From positions 62,234,338 through 62,298,337 of the forward strand of contig OY744610.1 in the NCBI GenBank assembly GCA_963556255.1: a DNA stretch of 64,000 bases, given 5' to 3'. The first letter of the stretch is position 1; each line of letters opens with the position of its first letter. Source of the DNA: Allolobophora icterica. Lineage: Eukaryota; Annelida; Clitellata; Crassiclitellata; Lumbricidae. The notes under the pieces are model-generated. The model had not been told where the DNA came from and made no database searches. It worked only from the letters and a program-made list of their open reading frames with translations. A program made the translations under genes and the position numbers. Shown here in pieces: positions 46,290-56,389 of the stretch.

Positions 46290-46565
46290 ATGAATACAAA
46301 CGTGGATAACCGTATTAAAAGAATCGCACCAACGGAATCTTTACCCCGTCTTTATCGAACATCACCAACGGGGTCTGCTTCCCCGTACTTTCGAATGGAA
46401 CCAACCGGGTCACTCTCCTCGTACACGTGGAACGGTCACCAGTGGGGTCTGTTCCCTGTCTATTGCACAGACCTGTGTGTTCATCGAACGGAACCACCGG
46501 GTCCTTACCCGGACTATCGAACGGTCACCAGCGAGATCGCCATCCCCGATTTTACCGATACAGAC
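46290..46565. repeat. ~45-bp degenerate minisatellite
   Basis: Units of the form 'CGAACGGAACCAACGGGGTC..ACCCCGT' repeated about six times. The 93-aa frame over it (PTGS-rich) is a repeat translation. 46570-47079 holds nothing else recognisable, apart from a lone 'AAGTTAAGGTGTCTAAG' box at ~46960. Confidence 0.65.
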
Positions 46566-47659
46566 CTGTGAGGCTTTTATTTCTCACGATCGGTCATTCC
46601 CCGAATCAGCCTTCCACCATCAGACTCAGTACCTGTCGCGATCTACAACAGGGTGGGCCCAGCCCCGTTGGATCGGCGTCACCAGCTCCGGTCAGACCGC
46701 GTTTGGAGCGGCTGTCACTCTGGAGTCCACTGATTAGCCTTGTACCGGACGCCCGTAAAAATATATTCGAAATAGAACCCAAACCGGACTCTGTCACTGA
46801 CCAAGTAATACTAAGACGTACTATTTATACGTAGAGTGCAGGGTTGCCACTTTATGTAATAGGCAATGCAACGTGAGGCAGCCTATATTCAACGTTAACG
46901 CACGTATACCGTGTCTAGTTTCTTATATACTATCCCATGCACACCTTCTCAAGTTAAGGTGTCTAAGAGAAAAAAAGATCGTCAAGATTATACTAAACGA
47001 CGCCCTAGCTTTAGGCTTTAATTATGGGACCGGAAAGCGTGTTCTTTTATTATAATTAATTATTTAAAGCGCTAAAATATCTATAAATAAAGCCAGCTTT
47101 CTGTGTGTCTGTGTGTGTGTCTGTCTGTCTGTTTGACCGGGCTTAACTTCTACAATTTTGCACCTTTTCACTCGAAACCTTCACTAATGTGTCGGCCTCG
47201 GCTTCGGACACCCAGTGGAGGGGTTCGCGTCCTCCGTTTTCAACCCTACCGTGGTGAAAATGCCCGAAAACGCTACCCACCCGACCTCCATAACGCGCAA
47301 GCTCGCCTATTCCACTGCCAAGCGGTTCTATTTATGGCGCCGGTATTCCCCAACGTCATCAATAATCCGCTTAACGACACCGCGGTTCTATTTATGGCGC
47401 CGGTATTCCCCAACGTCACTAATAATGCGCATAAGTTGTTTACTTTCGCACAAAATATAATGACGATCGATTCGAAGTATATTCATCGTTTTACAGCAAA
47501 ATTTTAACACATGTATGTTCAAAGACAAAGATCTAAATTATTTACAGTATATCAAACAACCAGTCTGCTCTACTAAGGGAGAGGCCGACTACAGACCGGC
47601 AGTGAGGGCTAGATTTCTGGTGTTTTCTTTAACACGCCAACGCCCGGTTCACCCTCTTC

Positions 47660-48381
47660 GACTGCGAAGCAGTCAGTCCACGGGAGACTGCGAAGCAGTC
47701 TCCCCCACAGGTCGCCAGACGCCACAAGGGCCTCCAAGACTGCGAAGCAGTCGCCGCCAGAGGGCGACTGCGAAGCAGTCACTTCACGGCAGAGGTCGCT
47801 AGACGCCAGAAGGCGTATACAAGACTGCGAAGCAGTCTCCGCTGTACGCCAGAAGGCGTCTACACAAGACTGCGAAGCAGTCTCCCCCACAGGTCGCCAC
47901 ACGCCACAAGGGCCTTCAAGACTGCGAAGCAGTCGCCGCCAGAGGGCGACTGCGAAGCAGTCACTCCACGGCAGAGGTCGCTAGACGCCAGAAGGCGTTT
48001 ACAAGACTGCGAAGCAGTCTCCGCCAGAGGTCGCCAGACGCCACAAGGGCCTCCAAGACTGTGAAGCAGTCGCCGCCAGAGGTCGACTGCGAAGCAGTCA
48101 CTCCACGGCAGAAGTCGCTAGACGCCAGAAGGCGTCTACAAGTCTGCAAAGCAGTCTCCGCCAGACATCGCCAGACGCCACAAGGGCATCCAAGACTGCG
48201 AAGCAGTCGCCGCCAGAGGGCGACTGCGAAGCAGTCACTCCACGGCAGAGGTCGCTAGATGCCAGAAGGCGTCTACAAGACTTTCGAAGCAGTTTCCGCC
48301 ACAGGTCGCCAGACGCCACAAGGGCCTCCAAGACTGCCAAGCAGTCGCCGCCAGAGGGCGACTGCCAAGATTGCCAAGCAG
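47660..48381. repeat. array of GACTGCGAAGCAGTC hairpins
   Basis: Twelve exact copies of this 15-mer start at 47660, 47686, 47738, 47766, 47823, 47868, 47920, 47948, 48005, 48085, 48194 and 48222, with at least five one- or two-base variants. Each is a 6-bp stem around GAA and contains GCGAAGC, known as an exceptionally stable DNA mini-hairpin. A second hairpin, GACGCC-AGAA-GGCGTC, alternates with it, and blocks repeat in a higher-order unit of roughly 180 bp. Confidence 0.93.
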
Positions 48382-48384
48382 TCG

Positions 48385-48437
<53 letters not shown>

Positions 48438-48483
48438 GGTGGTGGTGGTGGTGGTGGTGGTGGTGGTGGTGGTGGTGGTGGTG
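48382..48483. repeat. (GTT)n then (GGT)n
   Basis: Trinucleotide tract at the 3' part of Helitron copy 1. A much longer (GGT)n is at the same place in copy 2. Confidence 0.95.
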
Positions 48484-48524
48484 TGAAACTTATAACCCCG
48501 GGCAACGCCGGGTTATCCAGCTAG

Positions 48525-48660
48525 TGGCAAAAATAAGCTAAAACAAATACTGGCTATTATGATATCACGCTAGCGCTTCCATCTACAGATCGGACACAGT
48601 TGCATTACGTCGCTGGAGAACGCCTCAACCTTCTTTCAAGCCTTGTGGCCTGTTCGCCAC
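48525..48660. other. nothing recognised
   Basis: Short spacer after the Helitron. Confidence 0.35.
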
Positions 48661-48924
48661 ACTGCTAGTAGTTGATTGTGTAAACAATGTGTAAACTTAA
48701 CTAAATTATACGTTGTGAATAAATAATTAATCAATGACTTCATAATTTTTTGGCAAAAATCAGGGAATAATTCATAGCAAAAGTTATTGTTATAACCTTC
48801 CATGAGCAATGATAAACAAAGCAATCATGTGACAATTAGCCTACATAAGAATATATTTTGTTACAACATTGCGTTCCAAGAACATTGGTTTCAGAAAAAT
48901 TGAATGAATTTTAAAAATTCAGCT

Positions 48925-49765
48925 TAGAGTGGGTTTCGAACAGGGTACCTCCTGCATTCAAAGAAACCCCTCTACCGCCCTCTAATTCCGCAAAGAAAGC
49001 AAGAATAATTCTAACCGAAAATAAATATTCCCAAATAAATATTCAATTTAAACTAGTATATTAAGCAAAATTTCATTATTATAGTTAAGATTTCCAATGC
49101 TTTGAAATATATAAGAGTAAAAAATTAATGCAGCAGTAAAAAAATGAATAAAAAAAATTAGGCTCAGGGTTGGTTTCGAACCGAGTACCTCCTGCATTCA
49201 GGGAAACCGCTCTACCAAGTCGGCCAAGCTGCCGTACCTTTTGTTGAAGCATAAAAATGATCTATTAAACGAAAGCAAGAAAAATTCTAACCGAAAAGAA
49301 ATATTCCCAAATAAATATTCAATTTAAACTAGTGTATTAAGCAAAATTTCATTATTATAGTTAAGATTTCCAATGCTTTGAAATATATACGAGTGAAAAA
49401 TTAATGCAGCAGAAAAAAATGAATAAAAAAAAATTAAGCTCAGGGTTGGTTTCGAACCGGGTACCTCTTGCATTCAGGGAAACCGCTCTACCAAGTCGGC
49501 CAAGCTGCCGTACCTGTTGTTGCAGCATAAAAATGATCTATTAAACGAAAGCAAGAAAAATTGGGGGTAAAGGGCCCCAGTTTAAAAAGTGGGGTACAGG
49601 TAGGCTACCGCTTGTGCACTCCACAAATTACGCCTGTGCCTTTGAAGAACATTAGTTTCAGAAAATTGTATGAATTAAAAAATTCACTTTAGAGTTGGGT
49701 TCGAATCCACACCCTCGTGAATTCAAAGGAAGCCCTCATCTAACTCGGCCATGTAAATGTAAATG
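48925..49765 (-). repeat. tandem tRNA-like modules
   Basis: Four minus-strand modules with a B box GGTTCGAA(A/T)CC near 48940, 49178, 49455 and 49702. The middle two also have A boxes (TTGGCCGACTTGGTAGAG). They are separated by a common 'AATAAATATTCAATTTAAACTAGT' spacer. The text of the middle modules reads 'GCGGTTTCCCTGAATGCAGG' between the boxes. Pseudo-tRNAs within a tandem repeat. Confidence 0.65.
49560..49650 (-). repeat. short 'GGGGTAC' dispersed repeat, copy 1
   Basis: 'GGCCCCAGTTTAAAAAGTGG' then 'GGTACAGG' and 'CCACAAATTACGCCTGTG'. Related to 59300-59370. Possibly one end of a hAT-like element. Confidence 0.45.
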
Positions 49766-50043
49766 TAAATGTACGCGATTTTCTATATCGACCGTAGGCG
49801 TATAAATTATGGCCTCGATCCTGCTAATTTTTCAATGAATTGATCGGGTGAGGGACTTCACCGCCGCTGCCCGTTTTAATAGGCGCCATGCCATTAAGGT
49901 CCCCGTGTACGGACCGTGGTATCCCGAGATTTAAATCTGTAAAATAAGCCGCCTTCGGGAAGCGAACCGCGAACCGCATGCTCTCTAACACAGAAGCTCT
50001 TGAGACGCAGCCTACGCTCTTACCGATGTAGCTAACTGGGCCA
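49752..50043 (-). mobile_element. tRNA-derived SINE, family c, near full length
   Basis: Minus strand: the head 'GGCCCAGTTAGCTACATCGG' and 'TAAGAGCGTAGGCTG' (A box), then 'GCGGTTCGCTTCCCG' (B box). A body with 'GGGATACCACGGTCCGTACA' is followed by a (ACATTT)n tail at 49752-49771. About 290 bp. Confidence 0.72.
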
Positions 50044-50464
50044 GTAATGATGAACCAGTAATTATTGCAGGATAAAAATTATCTATTAAAAGAAAATAAT
50101 TCTAACGGAAAGAAAAATATTTCAAAATATTCAATTTAAGCTAGTAGGCCTATATTAAGTAAAATTTGACTAAATTGGAATCATCGTAAAATGATACCCA
50201 CCCGTAGAATTTCTGATTGGGCCCCGTTAGGCCTAGGCCTATTCCAACTTATTTGCTTTCAGGCATTTTGTGTGTTTGTACGCAAAATGTAAGCTTAGGT
50301 CATAGTTTTCTTTGCAGCCATGATAACACCAGCGATGTGTTTAATTATTGTAATAACCAGGTAATTATGTTATTACATTATTGTAATGTTGTTTACGCAT
50401 GAACACAAACGTGAATAACCCTATTAGAAGAAGCCCATGAACACACCAATTCAACTTGCTCGGA

Positions 50465-50506
50465 CATGGAACAATGTAGGCCTAATAAACTAATAATAAT
50501 AGGGCC

Positions 50507-50561
<55 letters not shown>

Positions 50562-50715
50562 CGGGCATGTAGGCCTAATGGGCGCCCGCTCCAGAGGGAG
50601 GATAGGCTACGGGTAGGCCCCCTATCGAACCGCGAATTTTCAAGATCTAATTTAATGCTCTTCATGAGTGTTACCATTCATCTATCCTTCTCCCAATTAT
50701 GGTTTGCCATAGATG
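50465..50715 (-). mobile_element. dispersed repeat with (ATT)n tail, family d, copy 1
   Basis: 'TTTCAAGATCT...ATGCTCTTCATGAGTGTTACCATTCATCTATCC' matches 55860-55917. On the minus strand it ends in (ATT)n (50509-50560). SINE-like, but no A/B boxes are clear. Confidence 0.5.
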
Positions 50716-50848
50716 ATAAGACAGACATGTATAAAATAACAGTTGTCATTGTCAAACGCACAATCATATAAACAGGGACGCTTCTTAGAAATCTAGACAC
50801 TTGGCAAGACATCGAGGGAAGTAGAGGTTCAAATGGGTTCGCAACAAT

Positions 50849-50922
50849 GATTGGCTTTAGTCGAATGGGATTGGATCTGCCTTATGTGCGTACTATGGTG
50901 GGTTCGAATCGAAGGATGAAAA
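50849..50922 (+). tRNA. tRNA-like sequence (pseudo)
   Basis: TGGCTTTAGTCGAATGGGA (A box) and GGTGGGTTCGAATCG (B box) are 45 nt apart. Acceptor pairing is not convincing, so this is probably a SINE head. Confidence 0.4.
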
Positions 50923-50924
50923 AA

Positions 50925-52230
50925 ATTTTTGGGGAGGAGAATATAAATGTTTACACGAATAAAATTTTAAAATTTAGTATTCACTATCAATAATTCTTTC
51001 CATACGGACCTTTTAACATCGTAACTTAGGGATGAATCTGATATTGAAATAGGATATCGCAGCTGAACAGCTCAATGCTATCGAAACAGTCGTCGTGGCT
51101 GGTCGACAGCTTTATTTGAAAGTCGGTACCAAATTCTATACGCTCTGAACCTTCGGACTTACTTTAACGTCATTCAGAGCTAGTATAGCCTTGTCAAGTT
51201 GCTTTAACTTTCACCCCTCCATAAACTGGCCTCTCCACATGTTTGAACACGCATCTCGAGCTGATTTTTGATTAGGGCCTACATTATAACGAACGGCACT
51301 GAAGAAGTCATCATAATTTTATGAAATATAATATTGCATTCACAAATTAGCCTACCGTCAGTTATATTTACAAACTTGTAGAAAAAGGGTAGCCTACGTC
51401 CCCTCTTGGGCGTCTTGGCAAGACTTAATAGTTTGCATTATCAACAATTAACTGTGAGCCATGATTATTAGGCCTATTCGTTTATTAACTCCACACGTTG
51501 TCACACCGCAACATGATGTTCGTGTCTGTAGCCTGTAGGCCTACATGGTAATTATCGGAACTAATAATTATCGTAATTTCAAAATTGCTACAGCGCCCAG
51601 AGAGCGAAAAATGCTCAAAATGAAAATTAATTTATTTCTAACTGTCATAAAAACAATGTCCGCTGTACAAACCCTATTTGTGTGCGTGTAGTAATTGCGC
51701 TAAAGGAACGCTACATACGGGGCTTTGCTAGGTTGCGTTAAGGGTAAGCGAGAAGTCGAAGGGTGTGTGGAAGGAGCGCCATGTGTAACTCGTGTACGAA
51801 GACCAAATTATGTGAATGTTATAATTCGGGTGAGACATTACTCTGTTGTGTTATCGAGCTTTTGTATCTTAAGTGCAGTCGTGTATTGAATGTAGAGTGA
51901 GGTATTTGAATTGTATGTAATTTGCGGTTTCCTTCTGTTTTATGGTGTTGTGATCACGGCCAGATTAACCACTCGGAGGACCCCATGTTCATTTTCAAGG
52001 CCGGATTATCCACTCGGGGGCCCTTGTCGTACTGCGCATGGAATGATGGGGACGCCGTAAATACATGAAAATCAACTGTAGCAAAGCAGGGTCAATTAAT
52101 GTGCCGTGCAGCTCAAATTAGTAGGCCCTAGTCAATGCACGGTGCACTCAACACTGCATTTTGGGACTCTGCCTAAGGTAGTTTCAAATGTTACTTACAG
52201 TATATTGCCAACATACAGTTAGCGTAAAAT
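50925..52230. other. no gene recognised
   Basis: AT-rich. A ~33-bp segment ('GGCCAGATTAACCACTCGGA' / 'GGCCGGATTATCCACTCGGG') is duplicated at 51959 and 52000. Otherwise nothing identifiable. Confidence 0.4.
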
Positions 52231-52560
52231 GGTAAAACCGTAGTTTACGTTGCTAAATTGATAGTGGTTGGAAAATACGAAGTTTACGTCGCTAAATTGT
52301 TACACGTTAGGTCTATTACCGCATATGACAATTGTTTCATAGTAAAACTAGAAGTTTGATTATTGATGAAAATATTACTGAAACTAGAAGCTGGATGATC
52401 GATGAACATATAACTTAAACTAGAAGTTGGATGAGCGATGAAATCATTTCATATTAAAAATCAAACTAGAAGTTGGACTGAAGACATGACATTAATTTAG
52501 CAACGTAAGCTACGGGCCTGAAAACATGTTGAATTTAGCAAAATAAACTACGGTTTTACC
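52231..52560. mobile_element. MITE with GGTAAAACCGTAGTTTA ends
   Basis: 330 bp with inverted ends GGTAAAACCGTAGTTTACG and, inverted, GGTAAAACCGTAGTTTATT. 9-bp flanks GCGTAAAAT (52222-52230) and GCGTACAAT (52561-52569) differ at one base. Each end has a second tandem copy of 'TTTACGTNGCTAAATT'. The centre has ~45-bp repeats of 'AAACTAGAAGTTGGATGA'. The 9-bp duplication suggests a Mutator-like origin. Confidence 0.78.
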
Positions 52561-52869
52561 GCGTACAATAATTATAATCAAACTTCAACAATGTACTCTT
52601 CATTGTTAACAGCGCAGAAACACTTGCGACTTTTAGCTGCTGCAAACTGTGTGTAATAATGTTTATCAAATGAAATGAATTTAAGTATAGGTGGCCTATC
52701 AGTCTCAAAATACGCAGGGAAATTCTATCTTTTTGGCTACTCATAAGCGCACATCGGAAGCAGATGTTACTGAACCTTGAGATGGGCTGAAAAGCAACCA
52801 TTTTTCTTAGTTGATGCTGACCATTCGGTGGCCAAGAATAAAACAGCTTATTACTGAACTGGCGATTTT

Positions 52870-53050
52870 GTCCCTTGCACAAACTTGACACTGCTTTATA
52901 ATGTCATTTTGACGTTGGGTAATTAATCGTTGGACTCGGACGTGTTTCTGCAGATTTCTGATCTCCCTTTCAAGCCAATACTCAATAGTGGCCGCTGTAA
53001 CTGGCAACCATTCATAGGTATCAGTCGAGTGACAAGGAGGTTTTTGTAAG
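52870..53050 (-). CDS. candidate coiled-coil exon, uncertain
   Basis: Minus frame codes 'TAATIEYWLEREIRNLQKHV' and 'QRLITQRQNDIIKQCQVCAR', a heptad-like segment ending CQVC, vaguely like oligomerisation coils ahead of Cys pairs in thrombospondin-type proteins. No convincing donor or acceptor frames it. A LINE fragment and a palindromic repeat lie directly upstream in the same ORF (53226-52807). It could be chance. Confidence 0.22.
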
Positions 53051-53108
53051 CAAATAACGTGGGAATTCCCATCTTTACCTACACAATAAGGTGGGCTATT
53101 TAAGAGGT
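53045..53108. repeat. palindromic element fragment
   Basis: 'GCAAATAACGTGGGAATTCC' followed by 'ACCTACACAATAAGGTGGGC' matches the borders of the 63360-63870 repeat. It is inserted into the LINE fragment next to it. Confidence 0.6.
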
Positions 53109-53109
53109 C

Positions 53110-53275
53110 AAGGCGTTCAGAAGATCGGAGAGGACACGGTGAAGTAGCAGAATTAGGCCGAAGAATTAGATCACACAAGTACTGTGGAGCAAGACCTAAT
53201 TGAGACTTAAGCACAAGAATAAGCACTTTGAAGTGAATATGGGCAGAGAGAGGTAGCCAATGGTGTTATTCATTG
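53110..53275 (-). mobile_element. CR1/L2-like LINE fragment
   Basis: Minus frame 'VLILVLKSQLGLAPQYLCDL' and 'CPLRSSERLDLL', the post-RT region of CR1/L2 elements. Truncated on both sides. Confidence 0.72.
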
Positions 53276-53279
53276 ATTA

Positions 53280-53900
53280 GTGCAGTGTCTTTTTGATATG
53301 GCTTGTGAACCAAGCCATGTTTAAAAAGGGATAATGCTGATAAAGTCAGTTTTTAGCACTATACTGCAGGTCTCATAAAGCGCTTTAATTTATATGGCAT
53401 GTTAAGCTAATTACATTAGGGCACATAACACCACTTTATCATTCATGTTAAGCAGTATGGCATGTAAACCAGCAGCACATAAACAAATCCACACTTTAGG
53501 GATAAAAAGTTTGCCATAGCTTTATATCACATTATCACGCTACTTTGCATTGTTATAATGCTTTTATTCTACTTATGCGACTTTTCATTGCTCAACTACG
53601 TTTTGCATTGCATCAGTGTTATGCTTTCTGTCTTTTGTGAGGTCATTTCGGTTCTCTGATTGCAGTACCAATGTTGTGCAACCAGTTCCATGTCTTCCGG
53701 TTGCTAAACCATGTTCCATAATGCAGTTTAAGGAAAAGCGTTCCGGTCAATGTTTACTGTTCAGCTCAAATGTTCCTTTAACGTTGTTAAAGTGTTAAAC
53801 TCACGCTTTTGCAGACTACCAGCAACTGTTGAAATAGATGTGTACATGGCATCAGCTGATACATCTCTTTGTTTTGAAACAGCATTCATAGATGTTCATA
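53280..53900. other. no gene recognised
   Basis: AT-rich sequence with no clear feature. Confidence 0.4.
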
Positions 53901-53917
53901 TTGGGGTCTGCAGGTTT

Positions 53918-54075
53918 ACTTGTACCCGACCTGTAGTACCTCTGATATGGTACAGGTCAGGCAGGTATTTCATGGGTTGGGTACGGGTGGAAGCATTGCA
54001 GGTACGAGTAACGGACCTGTGTACGACGAGTAACGGACCTGTGTACGGGTTCAGGTCCAGTAGCATGTCATAGGT
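53918..54075. repeat. GTACGGGT/GTACCCG-rich segment with local duplication
   Basis: 'ACGAGTAACGGACCTGTGTACG' is duplicated in tandem (54005, 54028), and 'GTACAGGTCAGGCAGG', 'GGTACGGGTGG' and 'GTACCCGACCTG' surround it. Resembles hAT subterminal regions, but no ends were found. Confidence 0.4.
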
Positions 54076-55360
54076 CATTATGTGTAAACATTAGATTATA
54101 AGTTGTGAGATAGCAACTAGTCTCAATATGTGTGTTAATAGATTTATCATAATATAAAATAATGAAAATAGAGTAACTCTGTTGCGTTTGTTTTCTAGTT
54201 TGCTTGCTTATTTGTTACTAAAGCTTTTAGTTCACCATTGCAATTTGCTCAGTGATGGTTTAGATGTAGCATTCTAAAACCCAATATCTTTTGACAGGCT
54301 TTTTCAGCTAACGAAGCATGTGACATAGCATGGTTCAGATGTTGAGATATTTTTTGCAGTTGCTCTTGACTATAAGGTCAAGACAAAAACTCAAGGTCAA
54401 GACTCGACTGAATCTGAGAAACTACACTTTCTGTGACACAACAACGTAGACTCGAGTGAACTGCTGGACGTGTCAGTCGAGATGCTGGACAGAAATGGAA
54501 CAATGGTGGCACATGGAAGTGGATTGCCTGCGCCGCCGACAATTTCAGATGCACATCTGTGGTGGCCATATACCATGAATGCTACTCACTTTGGTTGTTT
54601 GTACACACTGAAGGTAACGTTTTTCCACCTCACAGATAGCCATGTCTAGCAAGTAATTAAGCATAAATTTATTAGTATAGCATATTTCCTTTTGGTTGAA
54701 GGAGGAATCTTAGGCATTGGTGAGCAAGTTTTGCTTTCATATCTTGGCTGCTTGAATGTATGCACAGGTGACTTTGGATGAATGCACAGATGGTTGCGTG
54801 GATGAAGGCATAAATGACTGTGTTTATGACTGGTGGCTGCAAGGCTGGTTGCATGGGTGTGTGTTCGACTTGGACAGCTGGCTGACTAGGTACCTGAATG
54901 GTTGGCTTATTGACATGTGTGAAGTTCTGCATCCTACATTCAAATCTTGATGTTTTGTGAAGTGGCTTCTCTATGTCAAGCCTTGTAATATATAGTTTAG
55001 ACGATCTTAGACCACATGGTCTGTTTTGCTTAAATATTCTTCACCATAAGCATTGCTACTTTCAATCATTAGCTGAAAATCTGGACAATTCTATTATGAT
55101 GATTTAATAATATAAATAAACCCTATTATGATGATTTAATAATGTAAACAAACCCAATATGGAAACAGGGCCCTAACCTTGTATAAGCTTGTGCTTTGTA
55201 GGGCTCTGATTGTACTTCATGCCGGATTATGTTTGTTATTGATATGTGATTAAGTACAACAAAGAAGAATATAAATCATCCTTGTTATGACACAACATGG
55301 TTAAACTGCAAACACATGACTGACAGGGTATAGCTCACATTAAGCAATTATTATTATTAA
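54076..55360. other. no gene recognised
   Basis: Imperfect 'GATGAATGCACAGATGGTTGCG' repeats at 54775-54860 and a 32-bp tandem duplication ('TATTATGATGATTTAATAAT') at 55092-55155. Nothing else. Confidence 0.4.
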
Positions 55361-55364
55361 TAAT

Positions 55365-55525
55365 ATTATTGTCATTATGCATTTATTAAGCACCCTATCC
55401 ACTGACCAAGCATCAATTGATGGTGCTGAGCAATTGTGCTAGAAGGACTTGCTGAATGTCCATACACAGTAACCGTCTTGAGAGCCTTGAGCCCATCATC
55501 TTCGTGTTACAAGGCGCCATGGAAG
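55365..55525 (-). repeat. dispersed 'GCGCTGAGCAATTG' repeat, copy 3
   Basis: (ATT)n, then 'GCATTTATTAAGCACCC', 'GACCAAGCATCAATTGATGG', 'GCTGAGCAATTGTGC' and 'ACACAGTAACCGTCTTGAG'. The tail orientation makes this a minus-strand element. Confidence 0.62.
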
Positions 55526-55677
55526 TTTTGAGATTCGATTGAATTAAATAATTTTGTTTGTAGGGTGCTTGATCTCAGGCACTTGAGGACAATGTCATCT
55601 TCAGCCGATTGACGTATAGTGGGGTCACAAACGCCTACCGGTACTCTAATGTTTCGGACACACATCGTAAGTAAGCA

Positions 55678-55950
55678 ATAATAATAATAATATTCATCTT
55701 TATTGACATGCTCACTGACAGTAACATTGAAACATATGGTGGTACAATTATGATCTTATAGAACACGCGTCTTGGCAGCCTGTTAGGCACCGCTCAGTTC
55801 ACAGTTGCCCCCTAGGGAGTGGAAAACCGAATCAACTTATAAGGGGCTTATGGGTATTCAGCCATGTCTTTCAAGATCTTATGTTCTTTGAGAAGAGTGT
55901 TATCATTCATCTATCCCCCTATGTCATTTTCCACCATATTATTATTTTTC
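55678..55950 (-). mobile_element. dispersed repeat with (ATT)n tail, family d, copy 2
   Basis: Minus strand ends 'GTCAATAAAGATGAATATTATTATT'. The body includes 'TTTTCCACTCCCTAGGGGGC' and the part shared with 50640-50700. Copy 1 is shorter. Confidence 0.55.
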
Positions 55951-55959
55951 GTATTATTA

Positions 55960-56110
55960 TTGATATCGTTATAAATATTATGCATTTATGAAGCGCCAAG
56001 TATCAATCAATGGCGCTGAGGAGCAATTGTTAGTAAAGGTCTTGCTGGAGTTCCATACAGAGTAACCATCTCAAACCTCTACTCCCCAAGTTACAAGGTG
56101 AGCTCTCTAA
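55960..56110 (-). repeat. dispersed 'GCGCTGAGCAATTG' repeat, copy 4
   Basis: 'ATGCATTTATGAAGCGCC', 'GTATCAATCAATGGCGCTGA', 'GGTCTTGCTGGAGTTCC', 'AGAGTAACCATCTCA'. (ATT) repeats precede it. Confidence 0.6.
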
Positions 56111-56323
56111 TCAATCAGCTACCATGTAATTCCTTATTCTCTGGTTTTATCAAACAACCCTTCAATTATTGAAATACCAATGCATTATTTATAACTGTCC
56201 ATGTTGTCTGAACAGAAATAATTTAATGCTGTTATGTTGTCTGAACAGAAATAATGATGTTATTGATCTGTTGTAACACAAATGTTTTCTAATTATTAGA
56301 GTACTACTAAACATCACACTATT

Positions 56324-56343
56324 ATTATTATTATTATTACTAC

Positions 56344-56374
<31 letters not shown>
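56324..56374. repeat. (ATT)n tract
   Basis: Tail-like tract at the 3' side of the minus-strand LINE that follows. Confidence 0.9.
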
Positions 56375-56376
<2 letters not shown>

Positions 56377-56389
56377 GAACATTTTTAAC

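Larger units (their letters stand above)
45000..46350. repeat. duplicated unit, copy 1
   Basis: 'GTAAACTTAACTAAATTATACG' (45037), 'TTATTGTTATAACCTTCGATGAGCAATGATAAAC' (45145) and the 330-bp stretch from 46015 to 46350 recur in the same order at 48670-50440. A tRNA-like module is embedded in both copies. Confidence 0.65.
47080..48524 (+). mobile_element. Helitron, nonautonomous, copy 1
   Basis: Begins TCTATAAATAAAGCC after an A, and ends with the 3' hairpin CCCGGGCAACGCCGGG, 8 nt, and CTAG followed by T. This is the canonical Helitron layout (5' TC, 3' hairpin + CTRR, insertion between A and T, no target duplication). The first ~200 bp and the last ~35 bp match the copy at 60812-61434 ('GAAACCTTCACTA', 'GTCCTCCGTTTTCA', GTGTGAAACTTATAACCCC). 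'CGGTTCTATTTATGGCGCCG' is duplicated at 47323 and 47383. The centre is an array of hairpin repeats and then (GTT)n/(GGT)n. No Rep/helicase ORF. Confidence 0.9.
48660..50440. repeat. duplicated unit, copy 2
   Basis: Second copy of the 45000-46350 unit, expanded by three tandem ~240-280-bp tRNA-like subunits and by a separate SINE. The terminal ~350 bp (50095-50440) matches 46015-46350 closely. Confidence 0.68.

Noticed and set aside
46290..46571. 93-residue PTGS-rich protein
   Set aside because: Explained by a degenerate ~45-bp minisatellite; the other two frames are also open over part of it.
47660..48381. CRISPR-like array (regular palindromic repeats)
   Set aside because: Repeats are 15 bp and separated by other repeated, not unique, sequence, in a Helitron of an animal genome with no cas genes.
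48925..49765. Functional tRNA genes
   Set aside because: B boxes are good but acceptor stems do not pair, and modules are embedded in a longer tandem repeat.
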